This document shows, in pieces, positions 23,426 through 32,572 of a DNA stretch of 34,840 nucleotides. A program made the translations under genes and the position numbers. The stretch lies in NCBI GenBank assembly GCA_944412445.1, contig CALYBJ010000024.1, forward strand, positions 1 to 34,840. The letters are read 5' to 3'. The notes under the pieces are model-generated. The model made no database searches. It was not told the DNA's origin and saw only the letters and a list, made by a program, of their open reading frames with translations. Each line of letters starts with the position of its first letter. The stretch's first letter is position 1. This DNA comes from an uncultured Clostridia bacterium (GTDB taxonomy: Bacteria; Bacillota; Clostridia; Oscillospirales; Acutalibacteraceae).

Positions 23426-23974
23426 TTATTCGTAACGGTAATAATTATTTATGATTTCATTATCAAATGTGTAAATTATATCTCCGTTGGGAACCTCGAA
23501 TTCCTCCGAAAGCATATCCCAATTATCTCTTTTGCTGTTCTCCGCATACTTTTGGGCGGCAGCGTCAAACTCCTCTCTGGAAATACCATACCTTTTTACA
23601 AAGGAAACAAGCAGCATTTCATTTTGAAATTCACCGTACCCGTTTTCCTCGGACACATTCTGAGTCCACTGCTGATAATCACTATATTCTTCTTCCGACA
23701 GCAGCTCCGAAAATTCGCCCCAAATACGGTAATACGCCATTCTGTATTTACGCTCAAAAGGATAGTTATCGCTGTTCTGAGAAACAAGCTTTACGGAGCC
23801 GGGCGTATATTCGGGCAAATTATTTTCCGCAGAATAATCACTGTTTTCCGTTCTGTTCTGTTCCGTTTCCGATGAAGAATTTTCCTCTTCAGCCGGCAGA
23901 ACGCTTTCGCATGAAGAAAAACATACGGCGATTCCCAATAATACAGAAATAAGCAAAATAATTGTTTTTTTCAT
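23426..23974 (-). CDS. hypothetical lipoprotein
   Basis: A 182-residue secreted lipoprotein with no family I recognise. Residues 1-21 are a signal peptide with lipobox CFSSC (Cys22). Residues 23-55 are a low-complexity linker rich in Glu, Ser and Asn. The rest is acidic, with many Tyr and Glu (for example SEEEYSDYQQW, YGISREEFDAAAQKYA), suggesting a small alpha-helical extracytoplasmic domain. A GTG at 23977 precedes the ATG at 23974; AGGAGG is optimally spaced for the ATG. It stands alone; the neighbours give no clue to its role. Confidence 0.75.
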   Translation of the reverse strand: MKKTIILLISVLLGIAVCFSSCESVLPAEEENSSSETEQNRTENSDYSAENNLPEYTPGSVKLVSQNSDNYPFERKYRMAYYRIWGEFSELLSEEEYSDYQQWTQNVSEENGYGEFQNEMLLVSFVKRYGISREEFDAAAQKYAENSKRDNWDMLSEEFEVPNGDIIYTFDNEIINNYYRYE

Positions 23975-24087
23975 CACAATTTCCTCCTTTTTTAACAGTC
24001 GGGCTTAAAAATCCTTATTCTTATTTTTATTATACAACGCCTTGTAAGCTTTTGCAATATGTGACGATAAAAACACATGGGAATTAT

Positions 24088-24135
24088 AAAGAAAAAAGCC
24101 TTGACGCTGCTGCCCCATGGTACAGCAGCCGTCAA
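24088..24135 (-). terminator. terminator after the small membrane protein gene
   Basis: Read on the minus strand, TTGACGGCTGCTG (24135-24123) pairs with CAGCAGCGTCAA (24112-24101) with one bulged G, followed by GGC and six T. The small membrane protein gene ends 60 bases upstream. Confidence 0.8.
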
Positions 24136-24195
24136 AGCCTTAATATTAATGTTATTCGTAATTTTCAGTATACTTTAATATTGCAAATTTATTAA

Positions 24196-24360
24196 CTATA
24201 ATACTGACAAATTCATTATGGCGTCGTATATTACAGCAGCCCAAAACAGAACAAGATACACCACACCGGCAGGCCACCATGGCCAGATAATTAATGAAAT
24301 AACTAATAAAAACAAAACAACAGCGCAGCATATAATAATTATTTTATGCTTTTTCTTCAT
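24196..24360 (-). CDS. small membrane protein, 54 residues, unknown function
   Basis: A short basic N-terminus (MKKKHK) is followed by two hydrophobic segments (about 7-25 and 32-48) separated by WPWWPAG (26-32), then a short polar end. GAAAGGA is 8 bases before the ATG at 24360; the longer frame to 24492 has no ribosome binding site and a non-membrane composition, so it is not used. A convincing terminator follows. No family is recognised; a two-pass membrane peptide is the safest description. A role such as a membrane-stress or toxin-like peptide is possible but unsupported. Confidence 0.6.
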   Translation of the reverse strand: MKKKHKIIIICCAVVLFLLVISLIIWPWWPAGVVYLVLFWAAVIYDAIMNLSVL

Positions 24361-24603
24361 AATACCAATCCTTTCAAAAATGAGAATTTTAATTTTCACA
24401 CTGCAAAAAGTACGCCGTTTGATTTCCCGGCAAACCGCCTCGAAAAAAATCCGGGCTGTGAATGCCGAAAAAACCGTAATATTATTTTGCAATTATTTCC
24501 CTTTAAAAACAATCATCCTCATTTTGATTATATAACGGAAGAAAAGCTTTTGCAATGCACAAAATACATAAATCAGGAAAATCCGAGGCTGGATAAAAAA
24601 CGA

Positions 24604-24649
24604 AAGCAAAAAAATAACGCAGAATCGGAAATAATCAGATTCTGCGTTA
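24604..24649 (-). terminator. terminator downstream of tRNA-Pro
   Basis: TAACGCAGAATC (24649-24638 on minus) pairs perfectly with GATTCTGCGTTA (24626-24615), followed by seven T. It begins 3 bases after the tRNA 3' end. Confidence 0.92.
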
Positions 24650-24652
24650 CGC

Positions 24653-24729
24653 TGGTCCGAGTGGCGAGACTTGAACTCACGGCCTCTTGACCCCCAGTCA
24701 AGCGCGCTCCCAACTGCGCCACACCCGGA
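24653..24729 (-). tRNA. tRNA-Pro(GGG)
   Basis: The 77-base minus-strand sequence folds as a cloverleaf. The acceptor TCCGGGT pairs with ACTCGGA with one G-U, the anticodon stem CTTGA/TCAAG closes the loop CTGGGGG (anticodon GGG), and the T arm contains GTTCAAGTC. CCA is encoded at the 3' end. It is a single-gene unit with its own promoter and terminator. Confidence 0.95.
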
Positions 24730-24746
24730 TATTCAGAACGGTTATT

Positions 24747-24775
24747 ATATTATCACACTTTTTTGTCTTTTGCAA
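24747..24775 (-). promoter_or_regulatory. promoter of tRNA-Pro
   Basis: On the minus strand TTGCAA (24775-24770), 17-base spacer, TAATAT (24752-24747), with TGTGA before the -10 (extended -10). An overlapping TATAAT is at 24749-24744. Confidence 0.65.
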
Positions 24776-24821
24776 GTGTTTTTTTAATTTTTTTCATTTT
24801 TCTTTTAATTTTCTTTTTATA

Positions 24822-24852
24822 CCGCCTCTGAGTTTTCTTTTCTCAGAGACGG
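24822..24852. terminator. hairpin downstream of addA
   Basis: CCGCCTCTGAG (24822-24832) pairs with CTCAGAGACGG (24842-24852) with one mismatch. On the minus strand it follows the addA stop (24868) closely, but the tail (TATAAAAAG) is a poor T run, so termination may be partial. Confidence 0.5.
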
Positions 24853-24867
24853 CATTTTTCTCTTTAT

Positions 24868-27800
24868 TCAGATATCCGTATATATTTCCTTTTCCAAATC
24901 AAGGGAATATATTATCGTTTCCTTTACAGGCATCTCAAGAACCTGCTCCGCCGCCGTTTTGTATATTTTAAGCTGTCCCGAATACGCCCTTTTAAAATCC
25001 TCCGGACTTTTTCCCCTGTCGGTTTTATAGTCTACGACTACCGCCTGTCCGTTTTCCGTAAAAATAAGGTCGGCTTTTCCCAGAACAAGGATTTTTTCAT
25101 CTCTGACATTTTCCACTGCGTCAGGATATATTTCACTGAGCTTTACCTGAACGGTAAATTCCTTTTCCCTGTATACGCTTTCGGCGTTCATTATCCTTTT
25201 AAACAGGGAGGAATTTAAAAACTTTTGAATTTTTTCAATTCTTATATACGGCGCCTGAATTTCCGTAAGAACTCCTTTTTCAACAAGTCTTTTCAGCTCC
25301 TCCTCGGGAGAGGTCATATTAAAATCACAGCATTGCAGGAAAATATGGTTTGCCGTACCCGCCTGAGCCGCCGAAAGCTTTCCGTCGTTTAAAAATGAAG
25401 GTCTGCTTTTCGCGAAATACAAAGGCTCAAAGTCCCTGCTTTCAAAATCCGAAGCTATTCTCTTAGGTCTTATATCATCTGGAATAATATACGGGTAGAC
25501 ATAATCCCCGATTTTTCTAAGCTCCCTTACAGTTTCCTCATCATAATCCTCTTCAACGGCTTCAAAAGTTTTTTCTTCGCTTTCACCCGGCTCATCAACA
25601 ATCACCTTTAAAGGGCTTTCCGCTTTTTTATAATTTTTAAACATCATTCCCCCTATATCCGCAAGAGTTTTCATATCGGGATGCGACATAAAGCCCATAA
25701 GAAGCCACTGCATATAGGATTTAGCATTTAAAACCGCATAAGGAGAGGGTTTTCTTCCTGCCGCCGCGTCAACAGCTGTTTTTTCGATTTCTTTTCCAAT
25801 GTCCTTTACGGTGGAAATCATTATGATTTTTTCCCTTGCCCTTGTCATAGCCACATAAAGTATTCTAAGCTCCTCGGACAGCATAGCTCGTTTTACTGCG
25901 ATTTTTGACGCTGAGTGACAAACCGTAGAATACTTCTGAAGCTTGTCGTTATTGATTACAACCATACCGACTCCCGTAACGGGACTTATTATCATATCCT
26001 CCTTAATATCGCTGTCGTTAAAGCCCTTTGCGCAGTCGCAAAGCAGCACAAAGGGAAATTCAAGTCCCTTTGACTTATGTATGCTGTAAATTCTTACAAC
26101 ATCGGCGTTTTCCGACATATCAGAGGCGGCGGCAATTTCTCCGTTGTTTTCGGTAACTCTTCTTATATATCTTATAAAGCCTCCCAGACCCGAACCGCCG
26201 TTTTTCATGTAATTTCCCGCAATGGTGCAAAGCATTATAAGATTCATTCTGCGGTTTTCGCCGTTTTTAAGGGCGCTTACAACAGCTCCGCAGCCGCTTA
26301 TATCAAGAAGCGTCCTTATAAATATATCAAGCTCCGTTACGGCAGACATTTTTCTGTACTCGTCAAGCTCATTTAAAAGCTTTTTAACCTTTTCGCTTTT
26401 CTCCTCGTATTCCCTGAGACAGGCGTATAGATTCACATTTTTGTTTAAAAGCCTTATATCGGAAACCTCATCCGGCGTAAAGCCGTATAAGGGAGAAAAC
26501 ATCACAGACAGCATTGATATATCGTCCGAGGGATTGTTTATGACTTTAAGCAGTGACATAAACATATTTATTTCCGTTGTGTCAAAAAGGCTGGTTTTCT
26601 TTTCACAGCTTACGCCTATTCCTGCTTCCTCAAGAGCTTTTTCATATATATCGGTCTTTCCCTTTGTGCTTCTTAACAGTATGCAGAAATCTCCCGGCCT
26701 TGCAGGCCTTTCTCCGTTTTTGTCCTGCACCGTAACGCCGCTGTCCAGCATTTCCTTAATAAGCCCCGCTGTATATTCCGCCTCGCTTTTTACTCCTCCG
26801 GCGCTTTGAAGAAATCTCAGCTCCGCCGCCGGCTCCTTATCCTCCGGATAACCGCCGCCGAAATATAATGCCTCTTTCTCGGTATATTCCATTTCTCCGG
26901 CGTAGTCCGACATCAAATTCTCAAAAAGAAAATTGATATTATCAAGAATGCCTTTTCTGCTTCTGAAATTCTTTCCCAGTATTATTTTGGCCGGATAATT
27001 TTCTCCGTCGTAATCATGATATTCCCTGTTCTTCTTCATGAATATTTCGGGCATCGCCAGTCTGAATCGGTATATGCTCTGTTTTACATCGCCTACGGTA
27101 AATATATTTTCTCCGTTTCTTGAAATAAGGCTGAACAGCATATCCTGTGCTTCGTTTGTATCCTGATACTCGTCAATAAGAATTTCACGGTACTGTCCGC
27201 TGAGACTTGCTGCAAGCTCCGTGGGCTTTATCTCTCCGTCTTCACAGGAAGCCAGAAGCTCCAGCGCCTTGTGCATTATATCGCTGAAGCCGTAGCTGTT
27301 TTTCAATTCCTTTTCCTCAATAAGATTTTTTCCGTAATCTTTTACGGCTTCAATAAGACTGTCTATAACAGGTCTGAGGTTTTCAAGATCCTCCCGGTTT
27401 TCCTCTGTTCCGGCACAGAAATATCCGGCGGCTGTGCTTATTATCTCTTTCGCTTTTTTATATTTTCCCTCTGCCGCCGTTTTTGCCGGGTCCTTGCCGA
27501 AGCCTCTCGGAGCTCTCGGCAAAGAGGGAAAACAAAAGCTTTTAATGGCTTTACAAGCTGTATCCCAGTCCTTATCACGCAGTATTTCCGAAAGCTTTTT
27601 TAATTTTTCCTGTTCCTCTTCAAAGGCTGTTTTATAGCCATCGTACACGGCTTCGCAGTAAGAGGCGTCGTTTATTCCGTCCTCCAAAAGCTTTAACGCA
27701 AAATCCACTGCGTATAAAGCGTTTTCGGCTATAATCTTTCCCCATACCGAGTTTTTAATATCTCCCTCAAAGGAATACATATCCCTTACACCGTCAAGCC

Positions 27801-28374
27801 ACACTGACGGAAATGGATGAGAAAGAGAAAATTTATAAAGTCTTTTAATTTTTTCCGAAAGCTTTTCATCATCTCTGCCGTAGGAGGTCATGGAATTAAG
27901 CATATCGTATGTATCGGGAAAATTTTTACAGAGATTATCAAGAGTCTTCTCCATTGCCTGGGCTTCCGTTATCTTTTCCTCGCCGCCGTCAAGCAGTGTA
28001 AAATCAGGGGAAATATCCGCCTTATGAAAATTTTCTCTTACAAGCTTTATGCAGAAGGAATCCATTGTGCTTATCTGAGCCTCCGGCAGACGCATTTTTA
28101 TGCTTCTTAAATAGCTGTCTGAGGGATTTTTCTCAATAAGGCTGTCAATTCCGGCGGTAACTCTCTGCTTCATCTCACCTGCCGCCGCATTTGTAAAGGT
28201 TACCACAAGCAGCTCAGAGGGCTGGACCGGGTTATTCTTCTGAGTAAGAAGCCCGATTATTCTCTCAACCAGCACTGCGGTTTTTCCTGAGCCTGCCGCC
28301 GCAGACAGCAGCAGCGAACCGCCTCTTGAGGTTATCGCCTGTTTTTGCTCAGTGGTCCATTCTCTCTCAGCCAT
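24868..28374 (-). CDS. addA: ATP-dependent helicase/nuclease subunit AddA
   Basis: A 1168-residue subunit of the AddAB double-strand-break repair complex, the Gram-positive counterpart of RecBCD. It carries UvrD-like helicase motifs: Walker A AAAGSGKTA (about 25-33), motif II IDEYQDTNEAQ, GDVKQSIYRFR, NFRSR and motif VI LYVAMTRAREK. Near the C-terminus is a RecB-type nuclease with GKADLIF and VVDYKTD (about 1113-1119) and QLKIY. Length is close to B. subtilis AddA. The frame is open to 28500, but the ATG at 28374 follows GGAGGGAG and overlaps the addB stop by 8 nt (ATGGCTGA), so it is chosen. Identity is certain from sequence and order. Confidence 0.96.
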   Translation of the reverse strand: MAEREWTTEQKQAITSRGGSLLLSAAAGSGKTAVLVERIIGLLTQKNNPVQPSELLVVTFTNAAAGEMKQRVTAGIDSLIEKNPSDSYLRSIKMRLPEAQISTMDSFCIKLVRENFHKADISPDFTLLDGGEEKITEAQAMEKTLDNLCKNFPDTYDMLNSMTSYGRDDEKLSEKIKRLYKFSLSHPFPSVWLDGVRDMYSFEGDIKNSVWGKIIAENALYAVDFALKLLEDGINDASYCEAVYDGYKTAFEEEQEKLKKLSEILRDKDWDTACKAIKSFCFPSLPRAPRGFGKDPAKTAAEGKYKKAKEIISTAAGYFCAGTEENREDLENLRPVIDSLIEAVKDYGKNLIEEKELKNSYGFSDIMHKALELLASCEDGEIKPTELAASLSGQYREILIDEYQDTNEAQDMLFSLISRNGENIFTVGDVKQSIYRFRLAMPEIFMKKNREYHDYDGENYPAKIILGKNFRSRKGILDNINFLFENLMSDYAGEMEYTEKEALYFGGGYPEDKEPAAELRFLQSAGGVKSEAEYTAGLIKEMLDSGVTVQDKNGERPARPGDFCILLRSTKGKTDIYEKALEEAGIGVSCEKKTSLFDTTEINMFMSLLKVINNPSDDISMLSVMFSPLYGFTPDEVSDIRLLNKNVNLYACLREYEEKSEKVKKLLNELDEYRKMSAVTELDIFIRTLLDISGCGAVVSALKNGENRRMNLIMLCTIAGNYMKNGGSGLGGFIRYIRRVTENNGEIAAASDMSENADVVRIYSIHKSKGLEFPFVLLCDCAKGFNDSDIKEDMIISPVTGVGMVVINNDKLQKYSTVCHSASKIAVKRAMLSEELRILYVAMTRAREKIIMISTVKDIGKEIEKTAVDAAAGRKPSPYAVLNAKSYMQWLLMGFMSHPDMKTLADIGGMMFKNYKKAESPLKVIVDEPGESEEKTFEAVEEDYDEETVRELRKIGDYVYPYIIPDDIRPKRIASDFESRDFEPLYFAKSRPSFLNDGKLSAAQAGTANHIFLQCCDFNMTSPEEELKRLVEKGVLTEIQAPYIRIEKIQKFLNSSLFKRIMNAESVYREKEFTVQVKLSEIYPDAVENVRDEKILVLGKADLIFTENGQAVVVDYKTDRGKSPEDFKRAYSGQLKIYKTAAEQVLEMPVKETIIYSLDLEKEIYTDI

Positions 28375-31300
28375 TGCTTTCTCCCTCCATTTCTTCCCAC
28401 GGATCTCCGGAAAACAGCGTTCTGTATTCGTCGCCCTCTTCATAACAACAGACGGCTTTATATTCGCAGTAATCACAGGTGTTCTTATAATTTCCGTCAC
28501 GAATGGGAAGAACCTGTACGCTTCCCCTGTGAAGCTCCTTTGCCATGTTTACAACAATATCGTCAATGGTTTTATGGAGAAGCTTAAACCTGCCCATATC
28601 AAATACGCTTCCCTTGACTTTTCCCTTTGAGTCGTATGAAATTCCGGAAATAAAGCCTCCCTCATCTCCTTCCATACCCTCTATAACCTCAGGGTCATCA
28701 AGAATTATTCCGTTCATTCTGCCCTGCTTCTTACGCTTTTTTTCAATCTCTTCAACTGTAGCGTCTCTGGGCAGCTCGTTACTGCCTTTTTTCGCCGGCA
28801 CATACAGAATTCCCGCCGGAACTACATTTCCGTATTTATCCTTTCCGTTTTCAAAAAGGCACATTAAATACACAAGCATCTGCAAATTAAGCCCCGACAA
28901 AACATCTTTCAGATTAAATTCCTTTCCCCCTGTTTTATAGTCTATTACCCTTAAATATGTTTTTTCCCCGTTTTCCGAATCCATTGTGTCAACTCTGTCC
29001 ACAACGCCGCTTAAATACACGCTTCCCCCGTCTCCGATATTCAGAATATAGGGCTTTACCTCTTCCTCGAAGCCTATTTTCAGCTCTACATCACGGGTTT
29101 TGAATTTTCCCTGGGAAAACTCCATTACAAGCCTTTCCAGTATTTCATTAACCGTCTTTTCGCTTCTCCTTATGGCGTAAAGCTCCCTTTCCCTGATTAC
29201 GGCAGCTCCTCCCATGTGATTTTCTATATAGTTGTCCGTTTCCTCTTTAACGGCTTTTCTGCGCTCTTCCTCCGTCAGCTTAACTATTCCAGAGCTTCCG
29301 AATCTTGCAAATATTCTTTCAAGAACATAATGCACATAAAGTCCCGTCTGTCTGTTGTCAAAAGAGGCTTTTTCCACCGGCTTTGCCTTTACGCCGTATC
29401 TGCAAAAATATTTAAAGGGACATTTATAAAATTCCTCGACTCTTGAGGGAGTTATAAACATATCATTTCCGAAAAGATTTTCGGCTTTTTTCGGTTCGCT
29501 GAATTTTATCTCCTTTTTTTCTGCCGCCCTGCTTACGCTTTCCATCATATCGGAATAAAGACTTTCCTCCGACAGATATTTTTTTACGGAACGGGCAAAC
29601 ACTGTATCATCAGAATAATGAGCCGCTCCCCATTCAAAAGCCGACTGTCTGCTTTCAATCCTGTACATAGGCTCCAAAAGCGATATTTCCGTTTTATTGC
29701 ACATAGGCACTATTTTTTCAGTCATTGTTACTATTTCCGAGGGAATCAGGTTTTGTCCTCCGAAATCACTCATGGAATATGATACAAACAGCATCTCTCC
29801 CGGAATACTTACTGTGCTGTATACTCTGAGCCGCTCCTTCTGGGCTGTTTCCACACTGTCTCCGTTAAGCTCAAGCCCCAAAAGCTTGAGGATTCTTCTC
29901 TCGCTGTCGTTAAGCACAAAATCATGAGCCGCCGCCATTGGAAAAATTCCGTCGTTTGCGCCTACTATAAACAGCACCTTCTTATCGGTAACCCTTATTC
30001 TGTCTGCGTCGCCTATCGTGATTCTGTCAAGACCTCCCGGAAGCTCTCCCGTATCCGATGAGGTCATCATAATTTTAAACAGCTCGTAATATCTTAACGG
30101 CGTTATATTTCTTTCTCCCACGGTATCGCCAAGCAATGAAAGAGCGTTCATAAATTCATCCCAAGAACGCTGAAGCTCGCCCGCAAGCTTATTTTCAAGG
30201 CTTCCCGCAAGATTTAAAAGTCCCTTGTCGGCTTTCGTATATATAAGAAAATCGTATACCGCCTTTGTGCAGCCGAAGCCGTCCTTATCCTTAAGCTCCT
30301 CTTTAAGCCTTTCCAGGGGAGAAACCACCCTTACTCTCAATTCATTTATTTTTTCAAGAGTTTTTCTGTCATCATCAGTAATTTCCCTGCCTAAGCCTCC
30401 GGGATGGCCTGTCCACTCCTTAAGCCAGCCGCCCCGGTCAATCTGCCACACAAGAACATAATTTTCCAAAAGAGAAATATCATCCTTGTCAATATCAAAT
30501 ATATATGTTTTCAGCATTTTCATTACCGTATCGGTGGAAAAGCCCTCGGCGGCGGCAGAAAGAGCCGCATGAGCATATTTTACGATAAGCTCCTTTTCAA
30601 GGCTTTTTCTTTTGTCCTCAAAAACAGGTATATCGTATTTTTTAAAAGAAAAGGGAAGATATTTTGCATAATCCGCGCTTCTGCTGACAACTACCATATC
30701 CCTGTACCGAAATCCCTTTTCCCTTACAAGCTTTTTAGCCGTCATAGCCGCGAAATCACATTCATCATAGGGATTTTTCGCCGCCGCAACTGTAATTTCA
30801 GGCGCCGGCTTATTATAAATTTCAGGCTCGGTTTCATAAACGCCCTTTTCAATAAAGGACAAGCTCTCATTTGCATAACCGCCGCTGCCCTTCAAAACTA
30901 CGGGCTCGGCAATACTAACGCCGCATTTTTTAGCAAGGGCAAAAAGCTTTCCTATATTTTTTATTGAATACGAAAAAGCCCCCGTGCCGTTGGTATAATC
31001 TTTTATTCCGTCTGCACAGTGAGCTACATATACATCCTCCGCCTGCTTTAAAATTTCACCTAAAACAAGCTGCTCCTGAGCCGTAAAGCCCGTGAACTCG
31101 TCAAAAAATACAAGTCTGCCTGCAAAAAGCTTTTTTTCCCTTATAATTTCTGCCGCCCTGTTAAGAGTATATCTGTCGTCGGAAAACTTCCCCGTTAAGA
31201 GAGTTTTATACATTTCCGAAATCAGCTCAAGCTCCTTCGCTTTCTGAATAAGTATGCTGTTTTCCGATTTTACGGCGGCTTCATTAATGCTTTCGGCTGT

Positions 31301-31693
31301 TACTCCGCACTGTATAAGCTCCTTTGTAATTCCGATAAGACCTTTTACGAAGTTAATATTCTCAGCGCATTTTCCGAAAATCTCAAGCTTTTCGGAAAGA
31401 GCCTCAAGAGCCATGCTCATTATAACCGCCTCGGAAGCCTCCGTTACAGAAGGCTTTCCGGCAGGAGCGTATAAATCAAGTATTTTTTTTCCCAGAGAAG
31501 TAAAGCTTAAAATTTTTACTTCTCCCGCTTTTTTCGCGCCCAGTATTTCAATTACAGCCTTTTCACTTTCAAATGAAAACTGCTCCGGCACAATAAGAAC
31601 GGGACTGTTCCCCTTCAAAACCTCTTGGGCGATGAGTTTCCTTAAATACGATGTTTTCCCGGAAGAGGCTCTGCCTGTTACAAGCTTCAGCAT
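28367..31693 (-). CDS. addB: ATP-dependent helicase/deoxyribonuclease subunit AddB
   Basis: A 1108-residue partner of AddA. It has the N-terminal Walker A TGRASSGKTS (about 6-15), an inactivated helicase core as usual for AddB, and a C-terminal RecB-type nuclease (LRVIDYKTGGK). The Fe-S cluster ligands are one Cys in the EFYKCPFKYFC region and Cys1073, Cys1076 and Cys1082 (CX2CX5C), the same spacing as in B. subtilis AddB. A GTG at 31702 lies only 2 bases from AAAGG, so the ATG at 31693 (11 bases away) is preferred, though this is not decisive. A possible promoter is at 31733-31761. AddB and AddA together process DNA ends to Chi-like sites. Confidence 0.95.
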   Translation of the reverse strand: MLKLVTGRASSGKTSYLRKLIAQEVLKGNSPVLIVPEQFSFESEKAVIEILGAKKAGEVKILSFTSLGKKILDLYAPAGKPSVTEASEAVIMSMALEALSEKLEIFGKCAENINFVKGLIGITKELIQCGVTAESINEAAVKSENSILIQKAKELELISEMYKTLLTGKFSDDRYTLNRAAEIIREKKLFAGRLVFFDEFTGFTAQEQLVLGEILKQAEDVYVAHCADGIKDYTNGTGAFSYSIKNIGKLFALAKKCGVSIAEPVVLKGSGGYANESLSFIEKGVYETEPEIYNKPAPEITVAAAKNPYDECDFAAMTAKKLVREKGFRYRDMVVVSRSADYAKYLPFSFKKYDIPVFEDKRKSLEKELIVKYAHAALSAAAEGFSTDTVMKMLKTYIFDIDKDDISLLENYVLVWQIDRGGWLKEWTGHPGGLGREITDDDRKTLEKINELRVRVVSPLERLKEELKDKDGFGCTKAVYDFLIYTKADKGLLNLAGSLENKLAGELQRSWDEFMNALSLLGDTVGERNITPLRYYELFKIMMTSSDTGELPGGLDRITIGDADRIRVTDKKVLFIVGANDGIFPMAAAHDFVLNDSERRILKLLGLELNGDSVETAQKERLRVYSTVSIPGEMLFVSYSMSDFGGQNLIPSEIVTMTEKIVPMCNKTEISLLEPMYRIESRQSAFEWGAAHYSDDTVFARSVKKYLSEESLYSDMMESVSRAAEKKEIKFSEPKKAENLFGNDMFITPSRVEEFYKCPFKYFCRYGVKAKPVEKASFDNRQTGLYVHYVLERIFARFGSSGIVKLTEEERRKAVKEETDNYIENHMGGAAVIRERELYAIRRSEKTVNEILERLVMEFSQGKFKTRDVELKIGFEEEVKPYILNIGDGGSVYLSGVVDRVDTMDSENGEKTYLRVIDYKTGGKEFNLKDVLSGLNLQMLVYLMCLFENGKDKYGNVVPAGILYVPAKKGSNELPRDATVEEIEKKRKKQGRMNGIILDDPEVIEGMEGDEGGFISGISYDSKGKVKGSVFDMGRFKLLHKTIDDIVVNMAKELHRGSVQVLPIRDGNYKNTCDYCEYKAVCCYEEGDEYRTLFSGDPWEEMEGESNG

Positions 31694-31732
31694 TTTTTTC
31701 ACAGCCTTTATGCTAAATTAATTACATCATTT

Positions 31733-31761
31733 ATTATATAACATTTTTTATGCCTTTTAAA
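31733..31761 (-). promoter_or_regulatory. possible promoter of addBA
   Basis: On the minus strand TTTAAA (31761-31756), 17-base spacer, TATAAT (31738-31733), in the gap between the small membrane protein gene and addB. AT-rich context lowers confidence. Confidence 0.4.
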
Positions 31762-31769
31762 GTATATAT

Positions 31770-32138
31770 TTATTTATGGGATAATTTTTTCTCGTCACCG
31801 TTCATTATTCCGTTCAATAAATAAGGCATATCTCCTATCTGGGCAAACTTTACGCAGTTGTATCTGCAAAACATCTCATGAAGCTTTTCATAATCCCTGT
31901 TTTCATCTTCAATTCCCCAGACCTGGGCGTTTCTGTCCTCGCCGAATATATTCAGCCTTTCAACGGCATAGCCTATTCTGCCGGCATTTTCCCTGTCGCT
32001 TCCGTTTAACGGCAGAAGTATCACGCTTTTATATTTTCTTTTTGGTTTTGTAAAAAGAAGAAACACTATATAGCATAACACAGTCGCTCCTATTAAACTC
32101 AGCAGTACAAACATACATACGCAAAATGTATAAAGCAT
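31770..32138 (-). CDS. hypothetical single-pass membrane protein between rnpB and addB
   Basis: A 122-residue protein. Residues about 2-28 form one membrane segment (TFCVCMFVLLSLIGATVLCYIV), followed by a basic stop-transfer KPKRKYK. The remaining 85 residues are a soluble, probably cytoplasmic domain (SVILLPLNGSDREN..., VWGIEDENRDYEKLHEMF) with alternating strand/helix character. The ATG at 32159 has no ribosome binding site, whereas GGGGTGAT precedes the ATG at 32138. It lies 40 bases after the RNase P RNA and 76 bases before addB. I recognise no family and infer no function. Confidence 0.65.
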   Translation of the reverse strand: MLYTFCVCMFVLLSLIGATVLCYIVFLLFTKPKRKYKSVILLPLNGSDRENAGRIGYAVERLNIFGEDRNAQVWGIEDENRDYEKLHEMFCRYNCVKFAQIGDMPYLLNGIMNGDEKKLSHK

Positions 32139-32177
32139 AAAAAAATCACCCCATAACATTGTATGCGGTGAAAAAAA

Positions 32178-32501
32178 GCAAGTGAGTCTGTAAGCCGGGT
32201 TTTGTCATTTAAGGCAATCATCTGTCTTGACCGCAGGTTGCCCTGCGGTTCGCGCCACCCGTCGGAGTTATGGCCGAGCAAGCCACTCCATGTCGGTGTT
32301 GCTTCGGATAGGGTTTACAGGGCCGCGCAGTCTCCTGCGCGCCGGTGAGCTCTTACCTCGCCTTTCCATCCTTACCCTTTCGGGCGGTATATCTCTGTTG
32401 CACTTTCCCTAAGGTCACCCTCGGCGGCCGTTAGCCGTTATCCTGCTCTGCGAAGCCCGGACTTTCCTCGTACTCGGTACGCAATTGCCCAACTCACTTG
32501 C
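32178..32501 (-). ncRNA. rnpB: RNase P RNA (bacterial, M1-type)
   Basis: The minus strand reads a complete RNase P RNA. The 5' and 3' ends pair as GCAAGTGAGT with ACTCACTTGC (P1). The universally conserved GAGGAAAGTCCGGGC (near the 5' end, about 32454-32468), the AGGGAAAGTGCAACAGAGA region, the GGTAAGAGCTCACCGG element and the 3' ACCCGGCTTAC are all present in order. The layout looks like type A, as in most Clostridia. P1 is followed by seven T at 32177-32171, so it can act as its own terminator. It is the RNA catalyst that matures tRNA 5' ends. Confidence 0.95.
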
Positions 32502-32541
32502 ATATATTTGACTTATGATTATATTGCATAAGTACCAATGT

Positions 32542-32569
32542 ATTATATCATAAAATTTAGTTTTGTCAA
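32542..32569 (-). promoter_or_regulatory. promoter of rnpB
   Basis: On the minus strand a perfect TTGACA (32569-32564), 16-base spacer and TATAAT (32547-32542), with TGA before the -10 (extended -10). This gives a leader of about 34 bases before the mature 5' end. A second TATAAT-like element at 32523-32518 lacks a -35. Confidence 0.75.
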
Positions 32570-32572
32570 CGA

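Noticed and set aside
24101..24135. Hairpin considered as a small RNA or attachment site
   Set aside because: The minus-strand T run directly after it and its place behind the small membrane gene make a terminator the simpler explanation.
24653..24729. tRNA-Pro as a site of an integrated element
   Set aside because: No integrase, no repeated tRNA 3' end and no foreign-looking genes are seen on either side.
26222..26809. 195-residue plus-strand ORF
   Set aside because: It is antisense to addA, has low-complexity Ser/Leu/Ile composition and no ribosome binding site or family features. The same applies to 30404-30967 over addB.
32227..32412. Short ORF on the plus strand
   Set aside because: It lies wholly antisense within the RNase P RNA.
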